Below, piece by piece: positions 7,972-17,586 of a stretch of DNA of 64,000 bases. The stretch spans positions 78,906,512 through 78,970,511 of the forward strand of contig NC_087064.1 of the NCBI RefSeq assembly GCF_963678635.1, in the 5' to 3' direction. Both the position numbers and the translations under genes were made by a program. Every line of letters begins with the position of its first letter. Within the stretch, counting starts at the first letter, position 1. This DNA comes from Symsagittifera roscoffensis. Its lineage: Eukaryota; Xenacoelomorpha; Acoela; Convolutidae. Below the pieces are notes generated by a model that made no database searches, was not told where the DNA came from, and was given only the letters and a program-made list of their open reading frames with translations.

Positions 7972-10900
7972 TTAAGGTTGTTTTTGAAATTCAACTTTCT
8001 TTAATATTTTAGATTGTGGGATGAATACTTTATAATTTTTACGTGGTTGATTTCTAAGTCGTGAAGACTCTCTATGTTCTGATTTGTCGATTTGTTTTTG
8101 GGGTATTATTTGTTCTGTCATTTTTCTATTTTTTCTTTCTTTTTGAGATGTATTTTGATCAAGATTTTTTGTATTGTTTTTTGTGGTGTTTGATTTTGTA
8201 TTTTGATTTCCGAGGTGAATATCATTTTGTTCCTTTGTTATGGTGTTCGTATGTGGGTTATTTTGAATAACTTTTAAACCTGTAAAAGAATATAATTGAG
8301 TTAGTTCGCGGAGTGCGTACTCTTTTGGATAATAAGGTAATAGGTTATTTCGGTGTTGAACGATTTCTTTTTTATCTGAGTCGGTGATTTTATATGTGAC
8401 ATCAGTGGGTTTTGCAATTATTTGGTATGGTCCTTTACGAAGGGGTTGTAACTTTTTTGAAATTCCTTTTTGAGTATTAAAATTGGGTATTAAAACAAAT
8501 GTTCCAATTTTTAAATCGGAGGCTGGTGTAAAGCGTGAATTTATTTGTTCATTAATATTTTGCCTTTGTAACAACTTTTTTGTTACCTTTTGGTAAATTT
8601 CATTGTGATTTTTATCTCTGTTTAAAATCCATTCGGTGTGTGTACCGGAGGCTAATTTAAGAATTTGTGGGTGATGAAAATGATCTTCATCGTGTGTATG
8701 TAATGGTACGTTATAACAAATTGAGTCTTTATTTGGTTGACAATAACCTTGTGCGTTTTTATGAGAGTTTGCTGTAAACATTATTGGTTTGCGTGGCTTT
8801 TGGTTAAAAACCATTTCATATGGTGACATTCCTAAAGTTGTCGTGATTTGTGAATTATATGCTAAGGGAAATAGTTTTACATCTGCTGACCATTCGGTAT
8901 ATCTTGTATCATTTCCATTGATGATACATCTGAGATATTCTTGTAATGAACGGTTCATACCTTCGACTAAGCCGTTTGTCCAAGGTGCGTGAGATGTACG
9001 TGGTTTGTGTTTAATGTTATATAAATGACATAGTGTGATGATTTCATTATTTATGAATTCTGTACCGTTGTCTGTAACTAAATCTTCTGGTAGTCCGAAT
9101 TTTGCTATCCAGTGTTCATAGAGTGTTGTGTAAGCGTAATAAGCGTTACAATGTGGTACTGGGTTAAGTGCTACATAATGTGTAAATGCGTCAACAATTA
9201 CCATAATGTAGGAGTTTCCTTCGGATGAGGGTGAAATTGGTCCTTTGGTATCAAATGAGATACGATGATTAAAGTACAAGCTTTGTCCTTTAAAATCTTG
9301 TTTTTGTGCTATTTGTTTTTGATTTGGGTAAGGTTTATTTAGTTGACATACTATACAGTCATTGCATAGTACTTTTATCCAAATTGGTGCATTTGGGAAA
9401 TAAAAGTTTTGTATAAAATTTGAATATGTTTTTTCTGATCCAGAGTGTCCTTTAATATTTTGTGTATATGAAATATTAAAAGCTATAAGAATCATACTTA
9501 AAGGGAGACAGGGAACTGTAGATTCATTTAGTTTGTATTCTAGAAGGTCTGTGTTTTCGTTAATTGTTGTATTGTTGAATTTTCGAAAATATCTGAGGAG
9601 TGTTTTGTTTCCTAGAATAGTTGAATCTGCTTTGATAGGTTTAGTTTTATATTTGTGCCATGATTTCAGTTGTCGAATTACTGGGTCAAGGTTTTGATAT
9701 TGTTTCAGTGTTGAAATTGTAATTGTTTCTGTTGGGGGGAGAAAAATGTTTTCGATTTCTAATTTAGATAAGGGTATTGTGTCAAGTAGGTCATGGAGGT
9801 CAAAAACTTGATTTATTGTGTATTTTGAATCGTTTGTTTGTGGTCCTGATAAGTTTATTTTATCAGTCAGATTTTCTTTTTCAATTAGTGGAAAATGGTC
9901 TTTTTTAGGCGGGTGTTGTTTTATTCTTTTTTGTTGGGTGTTGTTTTTTATCCATTGTGAATATGGGATTGGTTTAAAAGTTGATGTTCCAAGTAGATCA
10001 ACTTCATAGTGATTATTTTGACAATCTAAATAAAGTGGGAAATGTTGTAAATTATTTATTTGTGATTGTTCAACGTCAGTTTTTACTGCATATTTGCATT
10101 CCAATCGGGGTGATGTTTCATTTTCTGCAAGGTAGAATTTTATGTTTTTGGGTATTTCAACTGTGGTTTTTCGTGTAAGTAATTCAGGTGGCGTATTTCG
10201 ACTTAAAGTGTCTGGTAATGCAAGATTTTTTCCTGCGGTCCAAACTATATGTAAGTTTGGGAATTTCATTAAAATGAGTTGAAATCTATAAACTCGGTGG
10301 TTTGGATTAGACTTTTGTGTAAAAAGAAAGATGATTGGTTTATGGTCTGTGAATAGAACTGTGGGATGTTTTGATCCAAGTATCAGAAATTCATATTCTG
10401 TTAGTGTATATATTATGGCTGTACATTCTCTCATTAGAGTTGAGAGTCTTAGTTCTGCTTGAGTGAATAATCGGGAATTCGCTGATATGAGGTTCATTTT
10501 ATTTGTACTATTATGTGATTGTAATAATGCTGCGCCGATGCCAAAGTTCGAAGCATCGCACATTGCATAAAATGGTTGATTTGAATCTGGAATTGTGTTT
10601 GAAATTTGTTCAGTTAGAAGTTTTTTAATTTCTTCAAATCGTGCTTGATGTTCTATATTCCATTCAAAATTATTTTGTTGTCTAAGTATGTTATAGAATG
10701 GTCGTAGATATAATTGCATTTTATAAACATATTTGCTTAAAAAGTTTAACATTCCAAGGAATTCTTGGATTTTCTTTTTATTTGTTGGTGGTTGGAGTTT
10801 TTGAATAGCGTCTATACGTGATTTCAATGGAGTGATTGTTTTTCTTTCTATATTATGCCCTAAGAATTTAACTTTTGTCAAAAAGAAGTGTGATTTATCG

Positions 10901-12225
10901 GGGGCGGCCTTCAGATTTTCGTTCTGAAGTATTTGGTGATATTGTTCTAAAACATTGAACATTTCCTCTTTTGTTTGTGATTGCATAAAAACATCGTCTA
11001 AATAGGTGATTGCGTTTTTCTTGAGTATTAGTGGTCGAAAAATTTTGCTCATAAAAGCTGAAAATGCTGCTGGTCCTATGGATATTCCATAGAATAAGCG
11101 GTTGAATTCGTATTGTTGATTTCCAATAACAAATTGTGTTAAGCGTCGTGATTGTTCATCTAATGGCATTTGATTATATGCACTATTCATATCGGCGGTG
11201 GTAAAGTATTTTCCGTTTATTTTTGTTAAAATAACTTGTATTGGTTCAATGGGCCAATTACACTTTGATTCATCTATGAGTGAATTGAGGTATCTAGCAT
11301 CGAGAACAATTTTTAATGATTCTCCTTTGGCTAGAATGATAACAGGGTTGATAAATGTGTTGCCTTTTGGTTGTTCCTCTTTGTTTACTGGTGATATAAT
11401 GTTGTATTGTTCTAAAATGTCGAGTAATCTGTTCACTTTATCGTGTAAGTGAATTGGTACTTTACTTGCTCTTTGTTTTTTGAAAACTGCGTCTGGTTTT
11501 AATGGGAGATGTAGTGATGAGCTGATTTTGCCAACATCAAATTTGGATGTTGCATAGACTGATGAATATTTAATTAGCTGTTTTGCTAGTTTTTCAAATT
11601 CGTCTTGTGTTATTTGTGAATGTTGGAAATTAAACATTGTTAAAAATTTCTGTTGATTCTCTGTGTAGTTACTTATGTTGAATGTAGGTTTGAAATATGG
11701 GGTTTTTGTGAAATAATCCGTATTTCTGTTTTCGTTACTTATTATATTATTTATAGATAATTCTTCATTAAGGATTGTGGATTGGCAAATATCTAGTAAT
11801 TGGAGTATATTTTTTACACGATATGCTTTTTCGTGTATTGGTAATATTGTAGCGTTGGTTTCGCAATAGCCTAAAAGTCCTAAAGGTAATGTTACTTGGT
11901 AAGGTGTATTGTTGTATACATGTAAGGAAATAATATCTGAATTCGAGTTTTTCAAATATTTTATTGATGAGATTGTGATTTTGAAAAACTTATGAATAGG
12001 TTTGAATTCAAAATCTGACATATAAAATTTTTGTTTGTTTTGTTTTTTATCATATTGGTGAACTTGTTTGATTGAAAAATTATAGATGTTTCCTGATAGT
12101 GGTTTCAAGTGTTTTCTTTGCTGGTTATATATTGGGTAAAATTTTGAAAAAAATGGTGGTTGTTTATTTAATCTTTGAAAAAATGTTAGGGATGTGTCTT
12201 TTGTTTTTGTATATTTATCTTTGAT
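7972..12225 (-). CDS. pol: Pol: reverse transcriptase, RNase H and integrase, 1,417 codons after an in-frame UAA
   Basis: This is the replication and integration polyprotein of a Ty3/Gypsy-type element. Numbered from the codon after the gag stop, the RT fingers/palm begin around 240 and the catalytic YLDD is at 408-411. RNase H starts with its Asp at 557 (CDASNFG). The integrase has CNDCIVC in its zinc region, then the catalytic triad D992, D1052 and E1088 with exact D-35-E spacing. A GPY/F-like module (LRKGPYQII) follows near 1260, then a basic tail. The first His of the usual HHCC zinc site seems to be replaced by Tyr (seven residues before GHSG). The first ATG lies well inside the frame, so synthesis as a fusion with Gag by reading through the UAA is likely. 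The frame is intact. Confidence 0.9.
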   Translation of the reverse strand: MKDKYTKTKDTSLTFFQRLNKQPPFFSKFYPIYNQQRKHLKPLSGNIYNFSIKQVHQYDKKQNKQKFYMSDFEFKPIHKFFKITISSIKYLKNSNSDIISLHVYNNTPYQVTLPLGLLGYCETNATILPIHEKAYRVKNILQLLDICQSTILNEELSINNIISNENRNTDYFTKTPYFKPTFNISNYTENQQKFLTMFNFQHSQITQDEFEKLAKQLIKYSSVYATSKFDVGKISSSLHLPLKPDAVFKKQRASKVPIHLHDKVNRLLDILEQYNIISPVNKEEQPKGNTFINPVIILAKGESLKIVLDARYLNSLIDESKCNWPIEPIQVILTKINGKYFTTADMNSAYNQMPLDEQSRRLTQFVIGNQQYEFNRLFYGISIGPAAFSAFMSKIFRPLILKKNAITYLDDVFMQSQTKEEMFNVLEQYHQILQNENLKAAPDKSHFFLTKVKFLGHNIERKTITPLKSRIDAIQKLQPPTNKKKIQEFLGMLNFLSKYVYKMQLYLRPFYNILRQQNNFEWNIEHQARFEEIKKLLTEQISNTIPDSNQPFYAMCDASNFGIGAALLQSHNSTNKMNLISANSRLFTQAELRLSTLMRECTAIIYTLTEYEFLILGSKHPTVLFTDHKPIIFLFTQKSNPNHRVYRFQLILMKFPNLHIVWTAGKNLALPDTLSRNTPPELLTRKTTVEIPKNIKFYLAENETSPRLECKYAVKTDVEQSQINNLQHFPLYLDCQNNHYEVDLLGTSTFKPIPYSQWIKNNTQQKRIKQHPPKKDHFPLIEKENLTDKINLSGPQTNDSKYTINQVFDLHDLLDTIPLSKLEIENIFLPPTETITISTLKQYQNLDPVIRQLKSWHKYKTKPIKADSTILGNKTLLRYFRKFNNTTINENTDLLEYKLNESTVPCLPLSMILIAFNISYTQNIKGHSGSEKTYSNFIQNFYFPNAPIWIKVLCNDCIVCQLNKPYPNQKQIAQKQDFKGQSLYFNHRISFDTKGPISPSSEGNSYIMVIVDAFTHYVALNPVPHCNAYYAYTTLYEHWIAKFGLPEDLVTDNGTEFINNEIITLCHLYNIKHKPRTSHAPWTNGLVEGMNRSLQEYLRCIINGNDTRYTEWSADVKLFPLAYNSQITTTLGMSPYEMVFNQKPRKPIMFTANSHKNAQGYCQPNKDSICYNVPLHTHDEDHFHHPQILKLASGTHTEWILNRDKNHNEIYQKVTKKLLQRQNINEQINSRFTPASDLKIGTFVLIPNFNTQKGISKKLQPLRKGPYQIIAKPTDVTYKITDSDKKEIVQHRNNLLPYYPKEYALRELTQLYSFTGLKVIQNNPHTNTITKEQNDIHLGNQNTKSNTTKNNTKNLDQNTSQKERKNRKMTEQIIPQKQIDKSEHRESSRLRNQPRKNYKVFIPQSKILKKVEFQKQP

Positions 12226-12228
12226 TTA
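12226..12228 (-). promoter_or_regulatory. In-frame UAA between gag-pro and pol (probable readthrough site)
   Basis: Gag ends AAA-ATA-TAA and the next codon, ATC, continues in the same frame as pol. There is no other stop for 1,417 codons and no pol ATG near the junction. One stop codon separating the two frames is the arrangement used by gammaretroviruses for readthrough. Most Ty3/Gypsy elements use frameshifting or one fused ORF instead. It could also be a single disabling mutation in a formerly fused ORF. Confidence 0.65.
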
Positions 12229-15200
12229 TATTTTACTATTCAAGATGTTGATTGTTGGTATATATTTAGAGATAAATGGTATTCCAATGATATTATGTTT
12301 AATATCAGTGATATGGAATATTTGTTTAAATGGTTTGGTTAAAATTTTGTTTTGCTCCATTGTTCTTGTGGGGAGAAGAAATAATTGAATTTTTCCGTAA
12401 TTTATTAATGTTGATCCTTGTGCTGTTGCTAGTTTGCTGGAGGTTTCAAGAGGTGTTAGCTTTGGGTGTAAGGTTTTTATTTCATTCCATGTGGGAATGT
12501 TTATTATATTTGATTCTGCTCCTGAATCAATTAAAAAATCAGTTTCAAGATCTGGTGGTTGAAATTCTTTGCTTTTTGGGCTTTCCAAAAGAAATGGTAT
12601 TGTCCAAATTTTTTCTTTGGGTTGTTCTTTTTGTATGTTTTGATAGATGTGATTTGTATTCAAACATTTTGTTTTTTCTTTCTCATTGGGTTGGTTTGTA
12701 GTGTTAATTTCATTAGTTTTTTGTGTCGTCGGTGTGGAATGGACGGGTTCAATATAATAATTGTGAAGGAGTTCTGATTGATTCTCATATATGTGTGATG
12801 AAAAAGGTTCTTCATATATAACAGGTTCATAGTCGTTTTCGACTTTTATCATGTTGATGGAGAGAGTGTTTTCTGCATCGCTTTCTGAATCTGATGATTC
12901 ACAGTTTATTTGGTTGAGTTGTAACGTATCAGTTACTGTGTCATCAATACCTGGAGGGTCTGATGTTGTTTCTGAATTAGATTGTACTTGATTAATATGT
13001 CTTTGATGTTTAGGTGTACTACTTCTGTGGCGATTATTAGAATTATTATAGTTATTATTATTCCGGTGTGGTGATTGGGAATAATTTCTATAACGATTAT
13101 TATAACTTGAGTGTCGATTTTGTGAATTATTTCGCGATCTGTTTTGGTAATTATTGTTTGGTCTGTTATAGTTCGATCTATTATATGAGTTATTCCTTGA
13201 TTGATTGTTCGGGTAATTCTGGTTTCGGTTGTTTGAATAACTTCTATTCCGATTATTTGAGTAGTTTCTATTCCTATTGTATGATGAATTTCGTGATTGA
13301 TTGTTTGGATAATAACTATTTCTTGATTGGGAATTAGATCTAGAAACAAATCGTTGTGTATTTGAATGTGATCTGGAGTAGTTATTTCGACTATTTGGTC
13401 TATTGTAGTGATGTTGTGATGAATTATGCGTGTTTCTTCGTTCTGGTGATCTTCCTCTATAACTTGAGTTATATGGTGATTGATTTCTTGTATAATTTGT
13501 ATTGTTCGGGAGTGGTTTTCCTGAACTGTTGTTGCTGTAGACTGTTTTGTTCGGTAGATTTTGATCTTTTTTCATGTATTGATAGAATGATTTATTTGGT
13601 TCTTTATATTTTTGAGGTTTATTTTGATTGTCTTGCTGTTTTTGTCTACATTCAGAAATACTATGTCCGTATCGTCGGCAATAATTACACCATTTTTTGA
13701 AAGATGGTTTGCCTTTAAAGTTTGGGTGTTTTTCGTAAATATTGAGTATTTCAGTGATTTTTTCAACGAGATCTGTATCTGATTCTTGTATATTATTTAT
13801 ATTTGTGGAAGCTGTTTCAATTCTGTTAACGTATTGTAATTTCAGATTTTCCGTTTCTTCGAGTTTCATTGTGATTTCTGCTTGTTCTAGTTTGTCTACT
13901 AGTTTTCGAAAATCTAAATCGGGTTCTCGAATTGACGAAGGATGGGATGCTCTCTTTTTTATTGCTATTTTCCTTAATTGTGGTGTTAAGGTCATCATTA
14001 AGATTTCTGTCATCTTTGTGTTTTTATAGTCATGTGTTTTTAATGAATATGCTTTTCGAACTAGTGTTTCGATTCGTACTGCTAATTGCTTGATGGTTTT
14101 GTTTGGTAATCTGCGAATTTCATTACATAAAACTCTTTGTTGTTGTTTGTTTCTTTCGGAGTCAAACATTTTTGAAAATTCTTGTGTAAATCTTTTCCAA
14201 TTTGATTTTATTTCTATAGGCAATACTGAAAACCATTTTTGGGCTGCGCCATCTAGAGTTGTTTGTATTAACGCTGTGCGTCGATGTATCCAGTTTTGTT
14301 GTAGTGGCGTATTAATTGGTTCAGGTCCTATATTTAAAATCAAATTTGCTGTGACTGCATTTAAATAGTCTTCTACAGAATATTCAGGGTCTGTTCCTGT
14401 GAATACCATTAAAGGTTTATTTGATGTTATTGATGATCCACCCATAAGGTATGGATTCATCGTCATTTGTAATGATTCTGCTGCATTTGGCATTTGAGAA
14501 AAATTTGAGAGTTGATTTCTTGTTATTTCGTGTTGTTGAAGATAATATGGGAGTGGTATTTCATTTTGCATTTGTGCTGGTTGGTACGAGTTGGCAATCA
14601 TTGGGTTTTGTTGCTGAATTGGTTGAAAAGATTTATTAATTGGGTTTTGTTGTTGAATTGGTTGTTGAATTTGTGTATCTATTGGTTGTGGAGAAAAAAT
14701 TCTATGATATGTATGTGGTTTCTGTATTCCTTGTCCACGATATTCTTGATTATTGGGTGTAAATATATCTGGTTGTAAGAAATCATCATCTGAGGATAAG
14801 TAATCCATTTGATAAGATGTTTGTTTTTTATTTTTATTTTGTTGAAAAAATGGATAGTTTTCACTACGATCCTGTGGAGGATGTAAATTTGTGTGGAAAT
14901 TTACTGAATTAGGTGGTGCCATTGGGTTATCCCAGTTTTGAGATCTTGTATAATTACTAAAAATTTTTCGTGGTTGATAATTTGTTTTTGATGGATGTGT
15001 GTAATTATAATTATGGTCTGCAAAGTTGTTTCTAGTGAACGTTTTGCGTGTTTTTGGCGGTATTGTCATGGGTCTGTATGTTTGGTAATCCATGTGTGAA
15101 TATTTTGGGGCAACCGAAGGTTTAACGGTTGATTGTAATGTTACCTGTGTTTGTGAAGAATTTGTATTTCTTGGTGTTGTTAAGTTTGGACGTATTGGTG

Positions 15201-16215
15201 AAATACTTTGTTGTGTAGTTGTTGTGTGTACGATTTCTTCATTTATGAAGTGTGATGGTGTCTGGATATCTTGTTGAGTAAGATTCCTAGTTCCATTGAG
15301 GTTTTCATTGTGTATGACTGTAGAGTTTAAACTATTATTTTGCATATCGGGTAAAAATGTATTATAGTTTAATGGTGTTGCATCAATGGTTAATGGTATT
15401 ACTCGTACATAATCTCTTACATAAGATATCGTACTTATTGCTTGACTTGAGATTGATTGTGGGAAGTTTATGAATGCGGGATGAGACCATTCGGGGTCCC
15501 AAACATAGTCTGATTGTTCTGTGATGGCAGTATCATCGTTGGAGTTTTGGGGTCTAAAGTTTTTTCTTGCTTGTGAAATTAAATCAATATTATGTGTGAA
15601 ATAATCTATTATGAACCATGCCAAGATTTTTTGTAAGTCGTGTTTTGTATGTTGTGAAACTTCATCTTTCGTGAAATTTTCTTTAATTATATTTAGAAAA
15701 CTAGAGAGTAGTGTGATTTCATGTCGTACTCTTATATGTTTAGATGTTTCTGTTGGTGAGACATTTGGTATCTGGATTTCGTTTTCTAATATCGAGATGT
15801 AACTATATATTATCGCAAAAACTTCATTGGTGAATATGGAGTTTGCTCTTTGTGAGTTATTATATTGGATGCTTTTTATATATTCTGAGAATATTTTTGA
15901 GAATTCTAAATCAAGGTCGTCTGTTTGAATTATATATTTACTGTGATTCTGGTGTGGTGAGCTGAATTCTATGGAGTAGATTCCGTATTGTTGTGTTAGG
16001 TTACATATATCTTTTAGATAGTGATCGATAATTTGTCTTTTTATTTTTACATCTGGGAACTCTGTTTTACATGGACTGATTCCGGGTTCAAACAAATTTA
16101 AGAGTATATTTTTGCAGAATATATGCTGTCCTCTATCAGTGGTTGCGTCTACGATAAAGGGGAAAATATCATCATCATCTGGACTTTCTTCACCTGGGGT
16201 GTGCGTTGAGCTCAT
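12226..16215 (-). CDS. gag: Gag with zinc knuckle and aspartic protease, 1,329 residues
   Basis: This is the structural protein of the element and carries its protease. It is about twice as long as most Ty3/Gypsy Gag proteins. Residues 1-600 are mostly polar, Gln/Asn/Pro-rich and unrecognised. Residues 600-790 fit the retrotransposon Gag domain (PLMVFTGTDPEYSVEDY, then AAQKWF and a W-x-x-F block). A CCHC knuckle lies at 843-856 (CNYCRRYGHSISEC). A long Arg/Asn/Ser/Tyr-rich repetitive stretch follows (about 910-1065) and probably binds nucleic acid, as Gly/Arg boxes do in some complex retroviruses. The protease motif LIDSGAES has its Asp at 1230. The ATG at 16215 overlaps the preceding ORF by 26 bases in the +1 frame. 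The frame stops at the UAA before pol. Confidence 0.88.
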   Translation of the reverse strand: MSSTHTPGEESPDDDDIFPFIVDATTDRGQHIFCKNILLNLFEPGISPCKTEFPDVKIKRQIIDHYLKDICNLTQQYGIYSIEFSSPHQNHSKYIIQTDDLDLEFSKIFSEYIKSIQYNNSQRANSIFTNEVFAIIYSYISILENEIQIPNVSPTETSKHIRVRHEITLLSSFLNIIKENFTKDEVSQHTKHDLQKILAWFIIDYFTHNIDLISQARKNFRPQNSNDDTAITEQSDYVWDPEWSHPAFINFPQSISSQAISTISYVRDYVRVIPLTIDATPLNYNTFLPDMQNNSLNSTVIHNENLNGTRNLTQQDIQTPSHFINEEIVHTTTTQQSISPIRPNLTTPRNTNSSQTQVTLQSTVKPSVAPKYSHMDYQTYRPMTIPPKTRKTFTRNNFADHNYNYTHPSKTNYQPRKIFSNYTRSQNWDNPMAPPNSVNFHTNLHPPQDRSENYPFFQQNKNKKQTSYQMDYLSSDDDFLQPDIFTPNNQEYRGQGIQKPHTYHRIFSPQPIDTQIQQPIQQQNPINKSFQPIQQQNPMIANSYQPAQMQNEIPLPYYLQQHEITRNQLSNFSQMPNAAESLQMTMNPYLMGGSSITSNKPLMVFTGTDPEYSVEDYLNAVTANLILNIGPEPINTPLQQNWIHRRTALIQTTLDGAAQKWFSVLPIEIKSNWKRFTQEFSKMFDSERNKQQQRVLCNEIRRLPNKTIKQLAVRIETLVRKAYSLKTHDYKNTKMTEILMMTLTPQLRKIAIKKRASHPSSIREPDLDFRKLVDKLEQAEITMKLEETENLKLQYVNRIETASTNINNIQESDTDLVEKITEILNIYEKHPNFKGKPSFKKWCNYCRRYGHSISECRQKQQDNQNKPQKYKEPNKSFYQYMKKDQNLPNKTVYSNNSSGKPLPNNTNYTRNQSPYNSSYRGRSPERRNTHNSSQHHYNRPNSRNNYSRSHSNTQRFVSRSNSQSRNSYYPNNQSRNSSYNRNRNYSNNRNRSYSNNRNQNYPNNQSRNNSYNRSNYNRPNNNYQNRSRNNSQNRHSSYNNRYRNYSQSPHRNNNNYNNSNNRHRSSTPKHQRHINQVQSNSETTSDPPGIDDTVTDTLQLNQINCESSDSESDAENTLSINMIKVENDYEPVIYEEPFSSHIYENQSELLHNYYIEPVHSTPTTQKTNEINTTNQPNEKEKTKCLNTNHIYQNIQKEQPKEKIWTIPFLLESPKSKEFQPPDLETDFLIDSGAESNIINIPTWNEIKTLHPKLTPLETSSKLATAQGSTLINYGKIQLFLLPTRTMEQNKILTKPFKQIFHITDIKHNIIGIPFISKYIPTINILNSKI
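13030..13480 (-). repeat. Short tandem repeats encoding an Arg/Asn/Ser/Tyr-rich domain in Gag
   Basis: The coding strand repeats units of about 15-30 bases giving runs such as NNRNRSYSNNRNQNY. Because the units are internally repetitive, an alternative minus frame over 13349-12933 is also open, encoding Ile/Thr repeats; that is a by-product. Confidence 0.6.
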
Positions 16216-16657
16216 TTTTTCGTTCGATGACTGTTAATATGTAATTATCAATGTGTCTAATTGGTTGATTCCAATTGTATAATTGTACTGGTTTGTGTTT
16301 ATACTGCTTTTTTATTCTTCTTTTTCCTCTTTTTGATGAATTTGAAGTTGTTTCTGAGTCAGAGAAATATAATTGATCGTGAATTGGGCAATTTTTATCT
16401 ATTGATTCTTTTAGTTTATAAAGTTCGTCTAAACTGTTGGTTTCTGATTCTGAAAATGCGTTTCGATTTTTTGAAAATCTTTTTCGTGTTATTTGTCTTT
16501 GTTTAGTTAGTATTTTTCTCTTTAATGTTTGTCGTTTTGTTCTAATGTATCCAACTGTTTGTGTATGAGGTGTGATTACAAGGTCGTATTTTTTGTTATT
16601 TATTTCACAATTGTGTAAAACGATTGTTTGTTTATTTCCTAGGTTTTTAAATGACAT
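16190..16657 (-). CDS. Basic 155-residue protein at the 5' end of the giant element
   Basis: The first substantial ORF of the element starts at an ATG (16657) and ends 26 bases inside gag. I do not recognise a family. Residues 39-60 are strongly basic (RTKRQTLKRKILTKQRQ), a second basic block (KRGKRRIKKQYKHK) lies near 109-122, and between them is an acidic/Ser stretch (SESETNSLDE). Two arginine/lysine-rich blocks suggest nuclear import or RNA binding, as in regulatory proteins of complex retroviruses, but this is only an analogy. The +1 overlap with gag means gag could be reached by leaky scanning, reinitiation or a frameshift. No Cys pairs or membrane segment are seen. Confidence 0.6.
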   Translation of the reverse strand: MSFKNLGNKQTIVLHNCEINNKKYDLVITPHTQTVGYIRTKRQTLKRKILTKQRQITRKRFSKNRNAFSESETNSLDELYKLKESIDKNCPIHDQLYFSDSETTSNSSKRGKRRIKKQYKHKPVQLYNWNQPIRHIDNYILTVIERKNELNAHPR

Positions 16658-17586
16658 AAGGTTTAGGATGACGGATGCAAAAGGTTGTTAAATGATTTCT
16701 ATTTGCTTAAACTGTTAGTCCTTACGATTTTTTTGTTAGCCTAACCTGGGTCTATTTGTTCAGGGTTGGGGAGAAAAGTATATCGATTCCGAAGAATGAT
16801 TTTATACTTTCTCGTGGCTAGTGTAAGCTAAGGTGTTAACTTACTTAATCTTACTTAAGGGTAGTGATTGTGTTCAGGGTTGGAGAATAGTAAATCGATC
16901 CACAGGGTTCAGGTATAATTAGAACGCGAGTAGTTCGTTAGATACTATTTTAAACTTACTAAGTCTAAGATTTATCCTGGGTCTGGTAAGAGGGGGGATC
17001 AAGTGAAGGATGAATAACCGAAGTTTCTCCACTGTTTATCCTAATTTGAATGATTAGTTTTGTTCAAAAATTTCTATTAGTCCTGGGTTTTTAGAAAGGG
17101 TTGGATAGTGAATCGACGTTTGAGGTCGTTAGACACTCGTTTAAGTGGGTGGGGGAGAACAAAGTTGTTCTTTTTGATCCAAGGATAGGCCTTGATGATC
17201 AAGTTTTAAATTTAATTAAATAGAAAATGATTTAAGATCCAAGGATAAGCCTTGATGATCTGATTTTAAAATTAAGTGAATTTAAGTTTAAAATGGTTTA
17301 AATTTGTGTAAAGAATAGATTTAGTATTTTTATGATATTAGTGAGCTTATGATTGCTGTTATGTTTAGGCGATGAAGCTGGAACAACGGGATGATTTATA
17401 ATTACTAATCATTTATTGTCATGCTACTAATTTTTATTTTGATTTTTCAATAAATATTTTTCAAACATGTTTTGTATATTACTGCAGAATTTTGGAAAAC
17501 GATCTGAGATCTTTTTATCAATCGTTATTGTATATTAATAATTTTGTTTAGCGCCTGAAATGATTTTGAAGATTGACTTCAAAATT
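16658..17586 (-). repeat. Leader of the giant element with repeated motifs
   Basis: Read on the plus strand, GGGTTGG(A/G)..AGTA/GT.AATCGA-type blocks occur at 16759-16790, 16873-16901 and 17091-17118. A related CCTGGGT core recurs near 16746, 16976 and 17082. A second motif, GATCCAAGGATA(G/A)GCCTTG, occurs at 17176 and 17236 (period 60). Repeated motifs in the leader between LTR and gag could act in packaging, dimerisation or transcription. Possible splice donors (rc of acttac) are at 16848 and 16956. No primer-binding site was identified. Confidence 0.45.

Noticed and set aside
12226-12228. Reassigned genetic code (UAA as sense)
   Set aside because: All other genes, including MON2 and the F-box gene, use no internal UAA, and several ORFs end in UAA.
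12933-13349. Ile/Thr-repeat protein inside gag in another frame
   Set aside because: It is the alternative reading of the short repeats that encode the Arg/Asn-rich Gag domain.
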